Below are positions 45,073-53,113 of a stretch of DNA of 64,000 bases, one piece after another. The translations under genes were made by a program, and so were the position numbers. Under the pieces are notes generated by a model. That model saw nothing but the letters and a program-made list of their open reading frames with translations. It was not told where the DNA came from and made no database searches. How positions within the stretch are numbered: position 1 is the stretch's first letter; the number at the start of each line of letters is the position of its first letter. The DNA is from Desulfoscipio geothermicus. GTDB taxonomy: Bacteria > Bacillota > Desulfotomaculia > Desulfotomaculales > Desulfallaceae. The stretch covers positions 1 to 64,000 of the forward strand of contig JAENYF010000001.1 of assembly GCA_016841905.1 (NCBI GenBank). Reading direction: 5' to 3'.

Positions 45073-45186
45073 GCCCTGGTGCGGCATATTTTTGCTCAAA
45101 CCAGAAACAATAAAGGCAAGGAAAATGTAACCAGGAAGTAGAATTATTAACAGTACAACCTAAACGAGAAGGGAGTAGAGAAGACC

Positions 45187-45528
45187 ATGATGCAGGACCT
45201 GAGTAAACCCCTGACGCCGCTGGGGGAAGTAATTAACCTGGCGAACTTTATCGACTACCAGCAGGGGGCGGTGGTCAGCAAAACATTGGTAGACCAGAAG
45301 ACCGGCACGGTGACTTTATTTGCCTTTGGTAAAGGGCAGGGGCTGAGCGAGCATACCGCACCCTTCGACGCGATGGTGCAGGTGCTGGACGGTGAGGTTG
45401 AGGTGGCCATTGCAGGTAACCCGCTGTCTTTGCACGCGGGGCAAATGGTTATAATGCCCGCCAATAAACCCCACGCCCTGCGGGCAGTGGAAAACTTTAA
45501 AATGCTGTTAACCATGATTCGTGCATAA
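45187..45528 (+). CDS. Cupin-domain protein
   Basis: The 113-residue single-domain cupin has motif 1 (GLSEHTAPFDAMVQVLDGEVEV) and motif 2 (LHAGQMVIMPANKPHAL), including the usual His/Glu-type metal ligands. The substrate is unknown. It stands alone behind GAGAAGGGAG. Confidence 0.85.
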   Translation: MMQDLSKPLTPLGEVINLANFIDYQQGAVVSKTLVDQKTGTVTLFAFGKGQGLSEHTAPFDAMVQVLDGEVEVAIAGNPLSLHAGQMVIMPANKPHALRAVENFKMLLTMIRA

Positions 45529-45613
45529 GCACGGTTAATTCAATGTAATATAGGGCTAAAACTTTTTAAGGGGCATTGGCTGGAATAGTCGATGTCCCGT
45601 TGCAATATAATCG

Positions 45614-46132
45614 TTATTGAGCCTGCTTCTGGTTGATGTACTTTTCTTCTGTTGTTGGCTCAGTTGGGGAAAGATAGTTATTCATAGGTTTGCTATCAAA
45701 CAATGAAGGATCGCCAAGCGTTGTTACTACAGCAGCTGTAACAACGCCATACACAGCATGAGCCAGCATATAGGATAAGTTACTCGCGGCATCTTTAGGT
45801 TTTACTTTATTTTGGGGAAAGGCGCTAAGAAGTACGGTAACGGTAGAGCCTACCGTGATACCGGATATTATTCCCTTGGTCAAAACATAGTCTCTACCCG
45901 TTTTTGAAAATAATTTCACTATGCCGATACCGCCTAAAGATGCTAGGCCAAAATCTAATAGCCCTCCAAGCAATTGTCCTTTATAATTCGTTGCCTCACT
46001 TCTTTTGTTTACCCAAATACCGGCTGCTGTCTCACGGAAAGTTCTTTGCGATATTTTCTTTCTATGAGAAACTTCATCTATTAGTGTTTTTGCAAGATTA
46101 CCCGTTAAACCCGATACAACACCTAATAACAC
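45614..46132 (-). CDS. Membrane protein of unknown function
   Basis: The 172-residue protein has three or four hydrophobic stretches (about 1-15, 50-72, 85-108, 118-142) separated by basic loops such as SHRKKISQRTFRE. No family is recognised. The GTG start at 46132 (minus strand) has no strong site; an upstream non-standard start behind GGGGGC remains possible. Confidence 0.5.
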   Translation of the reverse strand: MLLGVVSGLTGNLAKTLIDEVSHRKKISQRTFRETAAGIWVNKRSEATNYKGQLLGGLLDFGLASLGGIGIVKLFSKTGRDYVLTKGIISGITVGSTVTVLLSAFPQNKVKPKDAASNLSYMLAHAVYGVVTAAVVTTLGDPSLFDSKPMNNYLSPTEPTTEEKYINQKQAQ

Positions 46133-46347
46133 TCGATCTTTTATTTTAAATATTAAAAACGCCCCCTAGATAAAAAAATTTTAAAGTTAGTATTTCTTTA
46201 GTCTTAAATGAAAATACAACAGTAAGAAAAACGCCTCCTATTTTCAGTTACTCCTGTTTTGGTTATTATTATCTGGCGTTACGGGAAATATCAGCAGGTA
46301 ATATAAAAAATATTGTTATTAATTAGAAGCAGTGTTATTATATTGCC

Positions 46348-46379
46348 AGGTAAACTAAAACAGTTTATTTGGTTTACCT
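46348..46379. promoter_or_regulatory. Nested inverted-repeat operator upstream of the ABC export operon
   Basis: AGGTAAAC...GTTTACCT are perfect 8-bp arms 16 bp apart; inside the left part TAAACT...AGTTTA forms a second pairing. It lies 75 bp before the HlyD gene and is a good candidate for the TetR-family repressor at the operon end. Confidence 0.55.
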
Positions 46380-46454
46380 ATTTTATCAAATATAATGACC
46401 GAGAGCTTAATGTTTAACTAATCAATTTATCTCTTAAAAAAGGAAGTGGTGGTT

Positions 46455-47453
46455 ATGGTTATCTTGAAAAAGGCTGCAGCCGTGCTGTTAATACTACTGC
46501 TGGCGGCGGGCGCTTACTGGGCTTATACACATTATTATCAACCGGAAGCTGATCTTATCCAGGCCACCGGCACCATTGAAGCCACTACGGTGGAGTTAAA
46601 CGTAAAAACGGCGGGCACCATTGCCAGGCTGGCCGCAGACACCGGTGACAGCGTTACTGCCGGTCAGCTGGTGGCCGAGCTTTCCCGCAGTGACCTTGTG
46701 GCCCAGCGAGAGCGGGATGCCCTGGGCGTGTTAAAGGCTGAGGCTCAGCTGGCGGATCTGCAGTCTGGAGCCCGGGAGCAGGAGAAAAACGAGGCTGCAA
46801 CGGGGGTAAGCCTGGCGCAGGTTAGTTTGGAGAAGACCACCACCGATCTGGCCAGAGTGGAGTACTTGTTCCAAAATGGGGCTGCTCCACAGGCTGACTA
46901 CGATCAAGCTAAGACCAGCGCAGAGCTGGCTAAAAACCAGCTGGCGGCCGCCGAGGCTAGGCTGAAGGTGGTGGAGGCGGGCAGCCGTCCGGAGCAGATC
47001 AAGGCCGCCCGGGCGGAGGTGGAGCGCAACCGGGCTGTGCTCAAGGCCAGTGACGCCCTGCTGGCTGACCTGCAGGTTTATGCCCCCATCGACGGGGTAG
47101 TGCTGTCTAGTAATTATGAAGTCGGGGAATACGTGCAAATGGGATCTTCCCTGGCCACCGTAGCCGACTTAAAGGATCTCTGGATTAAGGTGTATATACC
47201 TACTGATGACCTGCCTCAAATTAAACTTGGCCAGCAGGTGCAGTTTTCTGTCAGCGGTTTGGAGCAGCAGTTTAAAGGAGCGGTGGAGGAGATTGCCACC
47301 CGGGGCGAATTTACCCCCAAGACAATTCAAACTCAGCAGGAGCGGGCCAACGTCGTGTTTGCTGTAAAAATAAAAATTGGCGATACCGGGGGTGTTTTAA
47401 AACCGGGCATGCCCGCGGACGTCACCTTTGGGTCGAGGCCAGCCGATGATTAA
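46455..47453 (+). CDS. HlyD/membrane-fusion (YbhG-like) subunit
   Basis: The protein of about 332 residues has an N-terminal anchor segment (about 4-24), a biotinyl-lipoyl-like region ([20 protein letters not shown]), a coiled-coil hairpin (about 75-185) and a second lipoyl half ([19 protein letters not shown]) with a beta-barrel end. It links an ABC exporter to the outside, as YbhG does. The start is ATG 46455 after AAAGGAAG. The end overlaps the next ATG by 8 bp. It is the first gene of an efflux operon. Confidence 0.88.
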   Translation: MVILKKAAAVLLILLLAAGAYWAYTHYYQPEADLIQATGTIEATTVELNVKTAGTIARLAADTGDSVTAGQLVAELSRSDLVAQRERDALGVLKAEAQLADLQSGAREQEKNEAATGVSLAQVSLEKTTTDLARVEYLFQNGAAPQADYDQAKTSAELAKNQLAAAEARLKVVEAGSRPEQIKAARAEVERNRAVLKASDALLADLQVYAPIDGVVLSSNYEVGEYVQMGSSLATVADLKDLWIKVYIPTDDLPQIKLGQQVQFSVSGLEQQFKGAVEEIATRGEFTPKTIQTQQERANVVFAVKIKIGDTGGVLKPGMPADVTFGSRPADD

Positions 47454-48360
47454 AACTGAAAATCTAGGCAAAAGTTTTGGCTCGGTGGTTGCCGTAGACG
47501 AGGTGAGTATACATGTGCCCGAGGGAGCAATTTACGGCTTGGTGGGCCCGGACGGGGCCGGCAAAACCACCTTGATGCGCATGATCTGCGGGCTGATCGT
47601 GCCTGACCGGGGGCGGGTGCTGCTGACTGCTCCCACTGCCGGGCTGGAGCAGCGGCCCGTCGGCTCTGTGATGGGCTACATGCCCCAACGTTTCGGTTTA
47701 TACGGTGACCTGACAGTAATGGAAAATATTAATTTTTTTGGCGCCCTGTATAAAATCAAGCGCTCAACGATCAAAGAACGGGCAGAAGAAATTCTGGACA
47801 TGACCGGGCTGCTGCCCTTTAAGAACCGGCTGGCAGATAACCTGTCCGGCGGCATGAAGCAAAAACTGGCGCTGACTTGCGCCCTGGTCACCCGGCCCGG
47901 ACTGCTGGTGCTGGACGAGCCTACTTACGGGGTGGACCCCGGGTCTCGCAAGGACTTCTGGAGAATTCTCTACCGGTTGAACAAGGAGGGGATGACCATT
48001 ATGATTTCCACACCCTACATGGACGAAGCCGAGCTGTGCTCAAAGGTGGCTTTTATGGATAAGGGCAGGGTGGTGGCAGCCGATTCACCGGCCAATTTGA
48101 AAAGCAGTTTTCCGTACCGGGTGCTGGAAGTGCGGGTGGATACCCGCCGGCCCGGGCTGTTTAACGATTTGCCCCAGGTGGTGGATGCAGCCTTTTACGG
48201 GGATAAATTCCGGGTGGTGGTGGAGGATGTGCCGGCCGCCCGGCTGGCCATGGAACAGCGACTGGCAGCCAGCGGCCTGGCAGGCGAACTGCGCTGCTCG
48301 GAGGTCAGCCCTACCATGGAGGATGTGTTTATTGCTTTGGCTGAAAAAGAGGTGGTTTAG
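47446..48360 (+). CDS. ABC transporter ATPase, first of two
   Basis: The 304-residue ATPase has Walker A (GPDGAGKTT), the Q-loop region ([19 protein letters not shown]), the signature LSGGMKQK and Walker B ([12 protein letters not shown]), followed by a C-terminal domain of about 80 residues. The start overlaps the HlyD stop, and its stop overlaps the next gene's GTG by one base. In E. coli YbhF both halves are one chain; here they are two genes. Confidence 0.9.
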   Translation: MIKTENLGKSFGSVVAVDEVSIHVPEGAIYGLVGPDGAGKTTLMRMICGLIVPDRGRVLLTAPTAGLEQRPVGSVMGYMPQRFGLYGDLTVMENINFFGALYKIKRSTIKERAEEILDMTGLLPFKNRLADNLSGGMKQKLALTCALVTRPGLLVLDEPTYGVDPGSRKDFWRILYRLNKEGMTIMISTPYMDEAELCSKVAFMDKGRVVAADSPANLKSSFPYRVLEVRVDTRRPGLFNDLPQVVDAAFYGDKFRVVVEDVPAARLAMEQRLAASGLAGELRCSEVSPTMEDVFIALAEKEVV

Positions 48361-49262
48361 TGGAATATGCTGTAACTACCGACCGTCTGACCAGGGTCTT
48401 CGGCAATTTCACTGCTGTGGATCAACTTACCTTGCAGATTAAACCGGGGGAAATATACGGTTTTTTGGGGCCCAACGGGTCGGGTAAAACCACGGCCATC
48501 CGAATGCTCTGCGGCATTCTGGAGCCTACCTCGGGCACTGCCACGGTACTGGGCTATGATCTATCACGGGAAACCGAACAAATCAAGCGGCGTATAGGTT
48601 ATATGTCTCAGAAATTTAGCCTGTACGACGACTTAACGGCCGCGGAAAACCTGGGTTTTTATGCCGGGCTGTATAATACTCCAAGCCGGGAAAGGAAAAG
48701 CCGGGTGCAGGAAATGCTGGACATGGCCGGGCTAATAGGCCGGGAGGATGAGCTGGTGGCCAATTTAAGCGGCGGCTGGAAGCAAAGACTAGCTCTGGGC
48801 TGTGCTATTATTTCCCGGCCTGCCATTGTTTTCCTGGATGAACCCACCAGCGGAGTGAGCCCCACCAGCCGGCGTCGTTTTTTTAACATTATCAGCCGCC
48901 TGGCCAGTGAGGGCACTACGGTGATGGTGACCACTCACTTTATGGACGAAGCCGAGTACTGCAACAAAATTGCCTTTATCTCGTCCGGCCGGCTGATGGC
49001 CGTGGATACCCCGGACAATTTAAAGCAAAACGTTTTGGCGGGCTGCCTGGTGGAATTGGATTTGCCCAATGTGATGGACCAAATGGAAAGCATTGAGCAG
49101 CTCCCCTATGTAAAAGAATGCTCAGTGCATGGTTTGCTGCTGCATGTGCTGCTGGAGGACGAGTCCAGCTTGGGGGCACTGGAAGATTACACAGGCGTGC
49201 CGGCCAAACCTATCATTCCCTCGCTGGAAGACGTTTTTATAGCTCTGGCCAACAAGAATTAA
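48360..49262 (+). CDS. ABC transporter ATPase, second of two
   Basis: The 300-residue ATPase has Walker A (GPNGSGKTT), GYMSQKFSLYDDLT, signature LSGGWKQRL, and Walker B (IVFLDEPTSGV). It starts with GTG overlapping the previous TAG by one base, which couples their translation. It should dimerise with the first ATPase. Confidence 0.9.
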   Translation: MEYAVTTDRLTRVFGNFTAVDQLTLQIKPGEIYGFLGPNGSGKTTAIRMLCGILEPTSGTATVLGYDLSRETEQIKRRIGYMSQKFSLYDDLTAAENLGFYAGLYNTPSRERKSRVQEMLDMAGLIGREDELVANLSGGWKQRLALGCAIISRPAIVFLDEPTSGVSPTSRRRFFNIISRLASEGTTVMVTTHFMDEAEYCNKIAFISSGRLMAVDTPDNLKQNVLAGCLVELDLPNVMDQMESIEQLPYVKECSVHGLLLHVLLEDESSLGALEDYTGVPAKPIIPSLEDVFIALANKN

Positions 49263-49330
49263 CGGCCACCCGGCGCTAGCTTAGCCACTTATGTTGTTTG
49301 CTAAAGCTCACTAAACGATCTGGTTAACCA

Positions 49331-49364
49331 ACTAAACACCAACCACCAACCACTAACCACCAAA
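49331..49364 (+). repeat. CCACCAA-type short tandem tract
   Basis: Several near-copies of ACCAACC/CCACCAA run together between the second ATPase and the permease gene, with almost no G on this strand. Confidence 0.5.
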
Positions 49365-49377
49365 AAGAGGTGCCCGG

Positions 49378-50487
49378 ATGAGCAGGATTATCGCGGTTTT
49401 ACATAAGGAAATTTTACAGATGCGCAGGGATCGGATGACACTCGGCTTAATCTTTATGCTGCCGCTGGTGCAGCTGCTGCTGTTCGGCTACGCCATCCAG
49501 ACCGAAGTTAAGCACATACCCACCGTGGTGTTTGACCAGTCTCTCTCGGTGGAGAGCCGGGACTTGCTGGACGCTTTCGGGGCTTCCGGGTATTTTGATG
49601 CGGCCTATGCAGCCAACAGCTATACCGAAGTTAATCAAATGATTGACAGAGGCGCGGCCAAAGTGGGCATAATTTTCCCGCCGGACTTTGCTCGCGCAAT
49701 CCAGCGTGGTGAATCCGGGCAAGTGCAGGTAATAGTGGACGCCAGCGACAATATGGTGGCCAACCAGGCGATGGCCGTGGCTAATTCCATCGGGCTGCTC
49801 CAGTCGCAAAAGGTGCTGCTGCAAAGCAAGCAGTTTAAGGGCCCCCCCTATGATATCCGGGTGCGTCCCTGGTACAATCCCGACGGAATCACTGCTTTTT
49901 ATATGGTACCTGCCATTTTGGGCATCATTGTCACCATGACGATGGTGATCATGACCTCCATGGGGATTGTGCGGGAGCGGGAGCGGGGAACCCTGGAACA
50001 GCTCATTGTCACCCCTATCAAATCCTACGAGCTGATGATCGGCAAAATCGTGCCCTATATCGCGCTGGGTTACCTGCAAATTACCGTGGCCCTGCTGGTG
50101 GGGGTGCTTATATTTCACGTGCCCATCAGGGGCAGCTTGCTGGAACTATACCTGCTGACCCTTTTCTTTATCACCGCTTCACTTGGCCTGGGCATTTTGA
50201 TATCTAATATTGCCAAATCCCAGATGCAGGCCTTCCAGATGTCCTTTTTTGTCATGCTGCCCAGTATATTGCTGTCCGGGTTCATGTTTCCCCGGGAGGC
50301 CATGCCTAAATTTATATATTACCTGAGCACGATCATTCCGCTCACTTATTATCTGGATATTATCAGGGGGATAGTATTAAAGGGCATCGGTTTCCCTTAC
50401 CTAATGGGGCAGGTTGTTTCGCTGCTGGTTTTTTCGGTGGTGCTTTTGACGCTCAGCATATTAAAGTTTAAGAAAAAAATTGCCTAG
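49378..50487 (+). CDS. ABC-2-type permease (YbhS/YbhR-like)
   Basis: The 369-residue protein has one N-terminal membrane helix (about 20-42), a large external domain, and five C-terminal helices with the ABC-2 pattern (MGIVRERERGTLEQLIVTPIKSYELMIGK and a later FMFPREAMPKFIYYLSTIIPLTYYLD). It exports an unknown substrate with the two ATPases and the HlyD subunit. Only one permease is present, so it should act as a homodimer. The ATG follows AAAGAGGTG. Confidence 0.9.
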   Translation: MSRIIAVLHKEILQMRRDRMTLGLIFMLPLVQLLLFGYAIQTEVKHIPTVVFDQSLSVESRDLLDAFGASGYFDAAYAANSYTEVNQMIDRGAAKVGIIFPPDFARAIQRGESGQVQVIVDASDNMVANQAMAVANSIGLLQSQKVLLQSKQFKGPPYDIRVRPWYNPDGITAFYMVPAILGIIVTMTMVIMTSMGIVRERERGTLEQLIVTPIKSYELMIGKIVPYIALGYLQITVALLVGVLIFHVPIRGSLLELYLLTLFFITASLGLGILISNIAKSQMQAFQMSFFVMLPSILLSGFMFPREAMPKFIYYLSTIIPLTYYLDIIRGIVLKGIGFPYLMGQVVSLLVFSVVLLTLSILKFKKKIA

Positions 50488-50558
50488 CAGCCGCACATCT
50501 GAAAAACATCTTTACGTAGTTTACTAAATCCACCTGATTTAAGGAGTGCAGGGTTACC

Positions 50559-51122
50559 ATGAGAGAACGTATTATAGCTGCTTTAACCGAGTTATCCTAC
50601 ACCCGGGGTTTTTATAATTGCACCATGGATGAACTGGCCGGCCAGGCGGGCATGAGCAAAAGGACGGTATACCGGTATTTTTCCAGCAAGGAAGAAATCA
50701 TTGAGGCTGTACTGGACCAGTTTATGAGCAAAGTAGCCTGTGGTATGGAGCGCATTGTTAATGAAGGGGAAAATCCTGCGGAGATGTTTGCCGAACTGGT
50801 TAAACATCTTACCCAAACCGGAGGGCGGTTAATTAACCCGCTGGTACTGCAGGATCTACGGGTGCATTACCCGCACTTTTGGGCTAAAATAGAGTATTTC
50901 CGGAGGGAAAAAATTCAACATTTCCTTAAACTGGTTATGGCTAAAAAAGAATATGCCCGGGATATTCAGCCCCAAGTTTTTATGACCGCATTTTTAGCTT
51001 CCATCCAGGCAGTACTTAACCCTGACTTTATTCTGGACAACGGACTGACCTTTGATAGGGCTGCCGGCCAGCTGGTGGAAATTTTCACGTATGGTTTATT
51101 AGGCCGAAGTGGTACCGGTTAA
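50559..51122 (+). CDS. TetR/AcrR-family repressor
   Basis: The 187-residue protein has the TetR helix-turn-helix (about 5-55; ELAGQAGMSKRTVYRYFSSKEEI) and a variable ligand-binding domain. The ATG follows AAGGAG. It closes the efflux operon and probably binds the inverted repeats at 46348-46379; the effector is unknown. A hairpin terminator follows. Confidence 0.92.
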   Translation: MRERIIAALTELSYTRGFYNCTMDELAGQAGMSKRTVYRYFSSKEEIIEAVLDQFMSKVACGMERIVNEGENPAEMFAELVKHLTQTGGRLINPLVLQDLRVHYPHFWAKIEYFRREKIQHFLKLVMAKKEYARDIQPQVFMTAFLASIQAVLNPDFILDNGLTFDRAAGQLVEIFTYGLLGRSGTG

Positions 51123-51136
51123 CAGGACTTGCTCAT

Positions 51137-51170
51137 GACAAGAGGCTGTTGTTAGACAACCTCTTGTCTT
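51137..51170 (+). terminator. Terminator after the TetR gene
   Basis: GACAAGAGG and CCTCTTGTC arms with a 14-nt loop, then TTAG. Little T follows, so it is a moderate terminator. Confidence 0.65.
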
Positions 51171-51213
51171 AGTTATAGTCTGTTAAGTTTAAAAGTATTG
51201 AGAGCATCTCCTG

Positions 51214-51654
51214 CTAAAGAAGCGGCTTCTGCCCGTACATGGGGTAAGGGAACTGGGTGCTATACTGACTGAATTGCTGGTACGTTTGCGCTATCTTTTG
51301 CGGCTGCTCGGATTCCAGGGTATACCAGCCTTTTCTAAACATAAGATCAAAAAATTCACGGGTCATGGCGTGTGTTTCATTGAAAATACGCATCACATCA
51401 TTGTGCAGCTGCCTGTGGCTGGCTTCACGAACAAATACATTTAAATTGTCCGTGATAAATTTTTCCTGGGACAGTGCCAAATTCAAAGTATCCCGGTCAT
51501 TAATGCGGGAACTCTTGACCTCAGGCGTCAGATTGGACTGGGGATTTTTAATCATATTTTGCTGCTGCTGGTTCTGCATGCCCTGCTGGCCCGGTATGTA
51601 TTGGCTGCTCTGCATACCTTGCATGCCCGTCATGCTCTGCTGTTGATTAAACAT
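51214..51654 (-). CDS. Spore coat protein, CotF-like
   Basis: The 146-residue protein has a Gln/Met-rich N-terminus, then a CotF domain (about 60-120; LNLALSQEKFITDNLNVFVREA and HNDVMRIFNETHAMTREFFDLM). CotF-type proteins form part of the spore coat. The ATG follows GGGAGG. It is the second gene after 51679-51936 and runs leftward with it. It supports a spore-forming host. Confidence 0.85.
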   Translation of the reverse strand: MFNQQQSMTGMQGMQSSQYIPGQQGMQNQQQQNMIKNPQSNLTPEVKSSRINDRDTLNLALSQEKFITDNLNVFVREASHRQLHNDVMRIFNETHAMTREFFDLMFRKGWYTLESEQPQKIAQTYQQFSQYSTQFPYPMYGQKPLL

Positions 51655-51678
51655 CAATAAAACCTCCCTTTATCGACC

Positions 51679-51936
51679 TTAGTGATTAGCTGTATTAGCG
51701 GGGTTTAAGTGGCTCAACAGAATTTGGTAATGCATCTGGTGCATCTGGCCGGCCCGGTCCATGTAATCCCGGATTTCCGGATCCATGCAGTTCCTGGCGC
51801 CGTGGTGGAGCATTTTCATAGCGGTGAGCTCCCAGGACAGGGCGTCTTTCAAATAAAGATGGTCCTTGGTGCTATTGACATTGGGCGGCTCCGGCATAAT
51901 TTGCCCCGGCTGCTGCTGGTAATATGGTGAATTCAT
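51679..51936 (-). CDS. Small spore-coat-associated protein
   Basis: ATG 51936 (minus strand) follows AAGGGAGATG; the frame is open further up but without a site. The 85-residue protein starts NSPYYQQQPGQIMPEPP and contains LYLKDALSWELTAMKMLHHGARN and an MHQMHYQILLSHL tail, matching the short CotF-like proteins that accompany cotF. It lies 25 bp upstream of the CotF gene. Confidence 0.75.
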   Translation of the reverse strand: MNSPYYQQQPGQIMPEPPNVNSTKDHLYLKDALSWELTAMKMLHHGARNCMDPEIRDYMDRAGQMHQMHYQILLSHLNPANTANH

Positions 51937-52035
51937 GGATAAATCATCTCCCTTAACGAAAGTTATGATTATTTTGCCTAATAACGGCAATAGTATGCGA
52001 GGGAGTTTGGTATTTGGGGTTAATTTACGTCGACT

Positions 52036-52072
52036 GGCTCACTCCTATATAATAAAAGAGAAGGGGTGAGCC
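52036..52072. promoter_or_regulatory. Inverted repeat around the lpdB promoter and start
   Basis: GGCTCACTCC and GGGGTGAGCC are 10-bp arms with one T-G mismatch position. Between them lies a -10-like TATAAT (52048-52053), with a weak TTTACG -35 at 52024-52029. The right arm contains the AAGGGGTGAG ribosome-binding site, one base before ATG 52074. It could be an operator; if transcription starts upstream of the left arm it could also sequester the ribosome-binding site. Confidence 0.5.
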
Positions 52073-52073
52073 A

Positions 52074-52670
52074 ATGAAAGTAATTGTGGGAATTACGGGT
52101 GCAACGGGAGCAATATTTGGAATCCGCATTTTAGAAATCTTAAAAAATGTCAAAGAAGTGGAAACACATGCCATTTTGTCGGAATGGGGAAGAAAAACAT
52201 TAGAATTGGAAACAAATTATTCGGTGGAAAAATTTGAACAACTTGCAGACTTTACATATAGAATAACAGATCTTGGAGCAAGAATCTCAAGTGGGTCATT
52301 CCGAGTAGATGCCATGATTATTGCACCTTGCAGTATGAAGACGCTTGCATCTATTCGCATGGGTTTTGCGGACAACCTCATATCACGTGCCGCGGATGTT
52401 ATCCTGAAGGAACGAAAAAAACTAATTCTTTTAACAAGAGAGACACCGTTAAACACCATTCATTTAGAAAATATGCTGGCGTTATCTCACATGGGAACCG
52501 TGATTTTACCGCCAATGCCGGCCTTTTATAACCATCCCCAAACAGTCGGTGACATAATTGAGCATATTGCATGTAAAACAATTGATCAACTTGGAATCAT
52601 TCTGCCGGAATTAAAACGTTGGGGTGGTCTGCAAGAAATTTATCATAAAGGAGGGAACACACCTGAATGA
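52074..52670 (+). CDS. lpdB: UbiX/LpdB-like flavin prenyltransferase
   Basis: The 198-residue protein shows the UbiX fold: VGITGATGAIFGIRILEIL at the FMN site, SGSFRVDAMIIAPCSMKTLASI, and LTRETPLNTIHLENMLALS. It joins a dimethylallyl group to FMN to make prenyl-FMN for a UbiD-type decarboxylase. It is the first gene of the lpd-like operon and overlaps the next frame by 8 bp. Confidence 0.93.
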   Translation: MKVIVGITGATGAIFGIRILEILKNVKEVETHAILSEWGRKTLELETNYSVEKFEQLADFTYRITDLGARISSGSFRVDAMIIAPCSMKTLASIRMGFADNLISRAADVILKERKKLILLTRETPLNTIHLENMLALSHMGTVILPPMPAFYNHPQTVGDIIEHIACKTIDQLGIILPELKRWGGLQEIYHKGGNTPE

Positions 52671-53046
52671 GTTTTTTCTTAAAGTCAGGGAAGGCAAGTA
52701 TAAAATCTATCTTCATGCACTGATTTGCGGCAAAGATGTTTCCGTATGTATTTGGGGAGGAGATATGCCTCACATTGGTGCAGTTGCCGTTGCTGTTCCC
52801 AGAAAAAGCTTGATGGGAGACGGCAGTAATTCGGCAAGCGCCAGTGTTATATGTATTACAGGTCATAAAGAAGATGAAATGGCCCGTCAAATAGCACTGC
52901 GGCTGAGCTCTGAATGGCAGTGCGTTGTCACAGTATCAGCCGGGGTCCACATTGATGGTGCAAAGAAGGATGACATAGCCGTACTATGTGCAAAAATGCA
53001 TGAACTTTCAGAAAACCTTATAAGCAAAGTCAGATTCAACCAATAA
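52663..53046 (+). CDS. lpdD: LpdD-like prenyl-FMN-associated small protein
   Basis: The product of about 127 residues has WGGDMPHIGAVAVAVPRKSL, VICITGHKEDEMARQIALRL and VTVSAGVHIDGA, the pattern of the LpdD family linked to gallate decarboxylase assembly. AAAGGAGGG lies 8 bp before CTG 52663, which would then be a rare CTG start overlapping the lpdB end; the open frame before it has no site. It sits between lpdB and the decarboxylase gene, the order here being B-D-C. Confidence 0.75.
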   Translation: MNEFFLKVREGKYKIYLHALICGKDVSVCIWGGDMPHIGAVAVAVPRKSLMGDGSNSASASVICITGHKEDEMARQIALRLSSEWQCVVTVSAGVHIDGAKKDDIAVLCAKMHELSENLISKVRFNQ

Positions 53047-53113
53047 AATTAAAACAGGTAAGATAAGGTAAGGTAATATTATGAATTAATCAATACGAAC
53101 GGAGGCATAAAAC

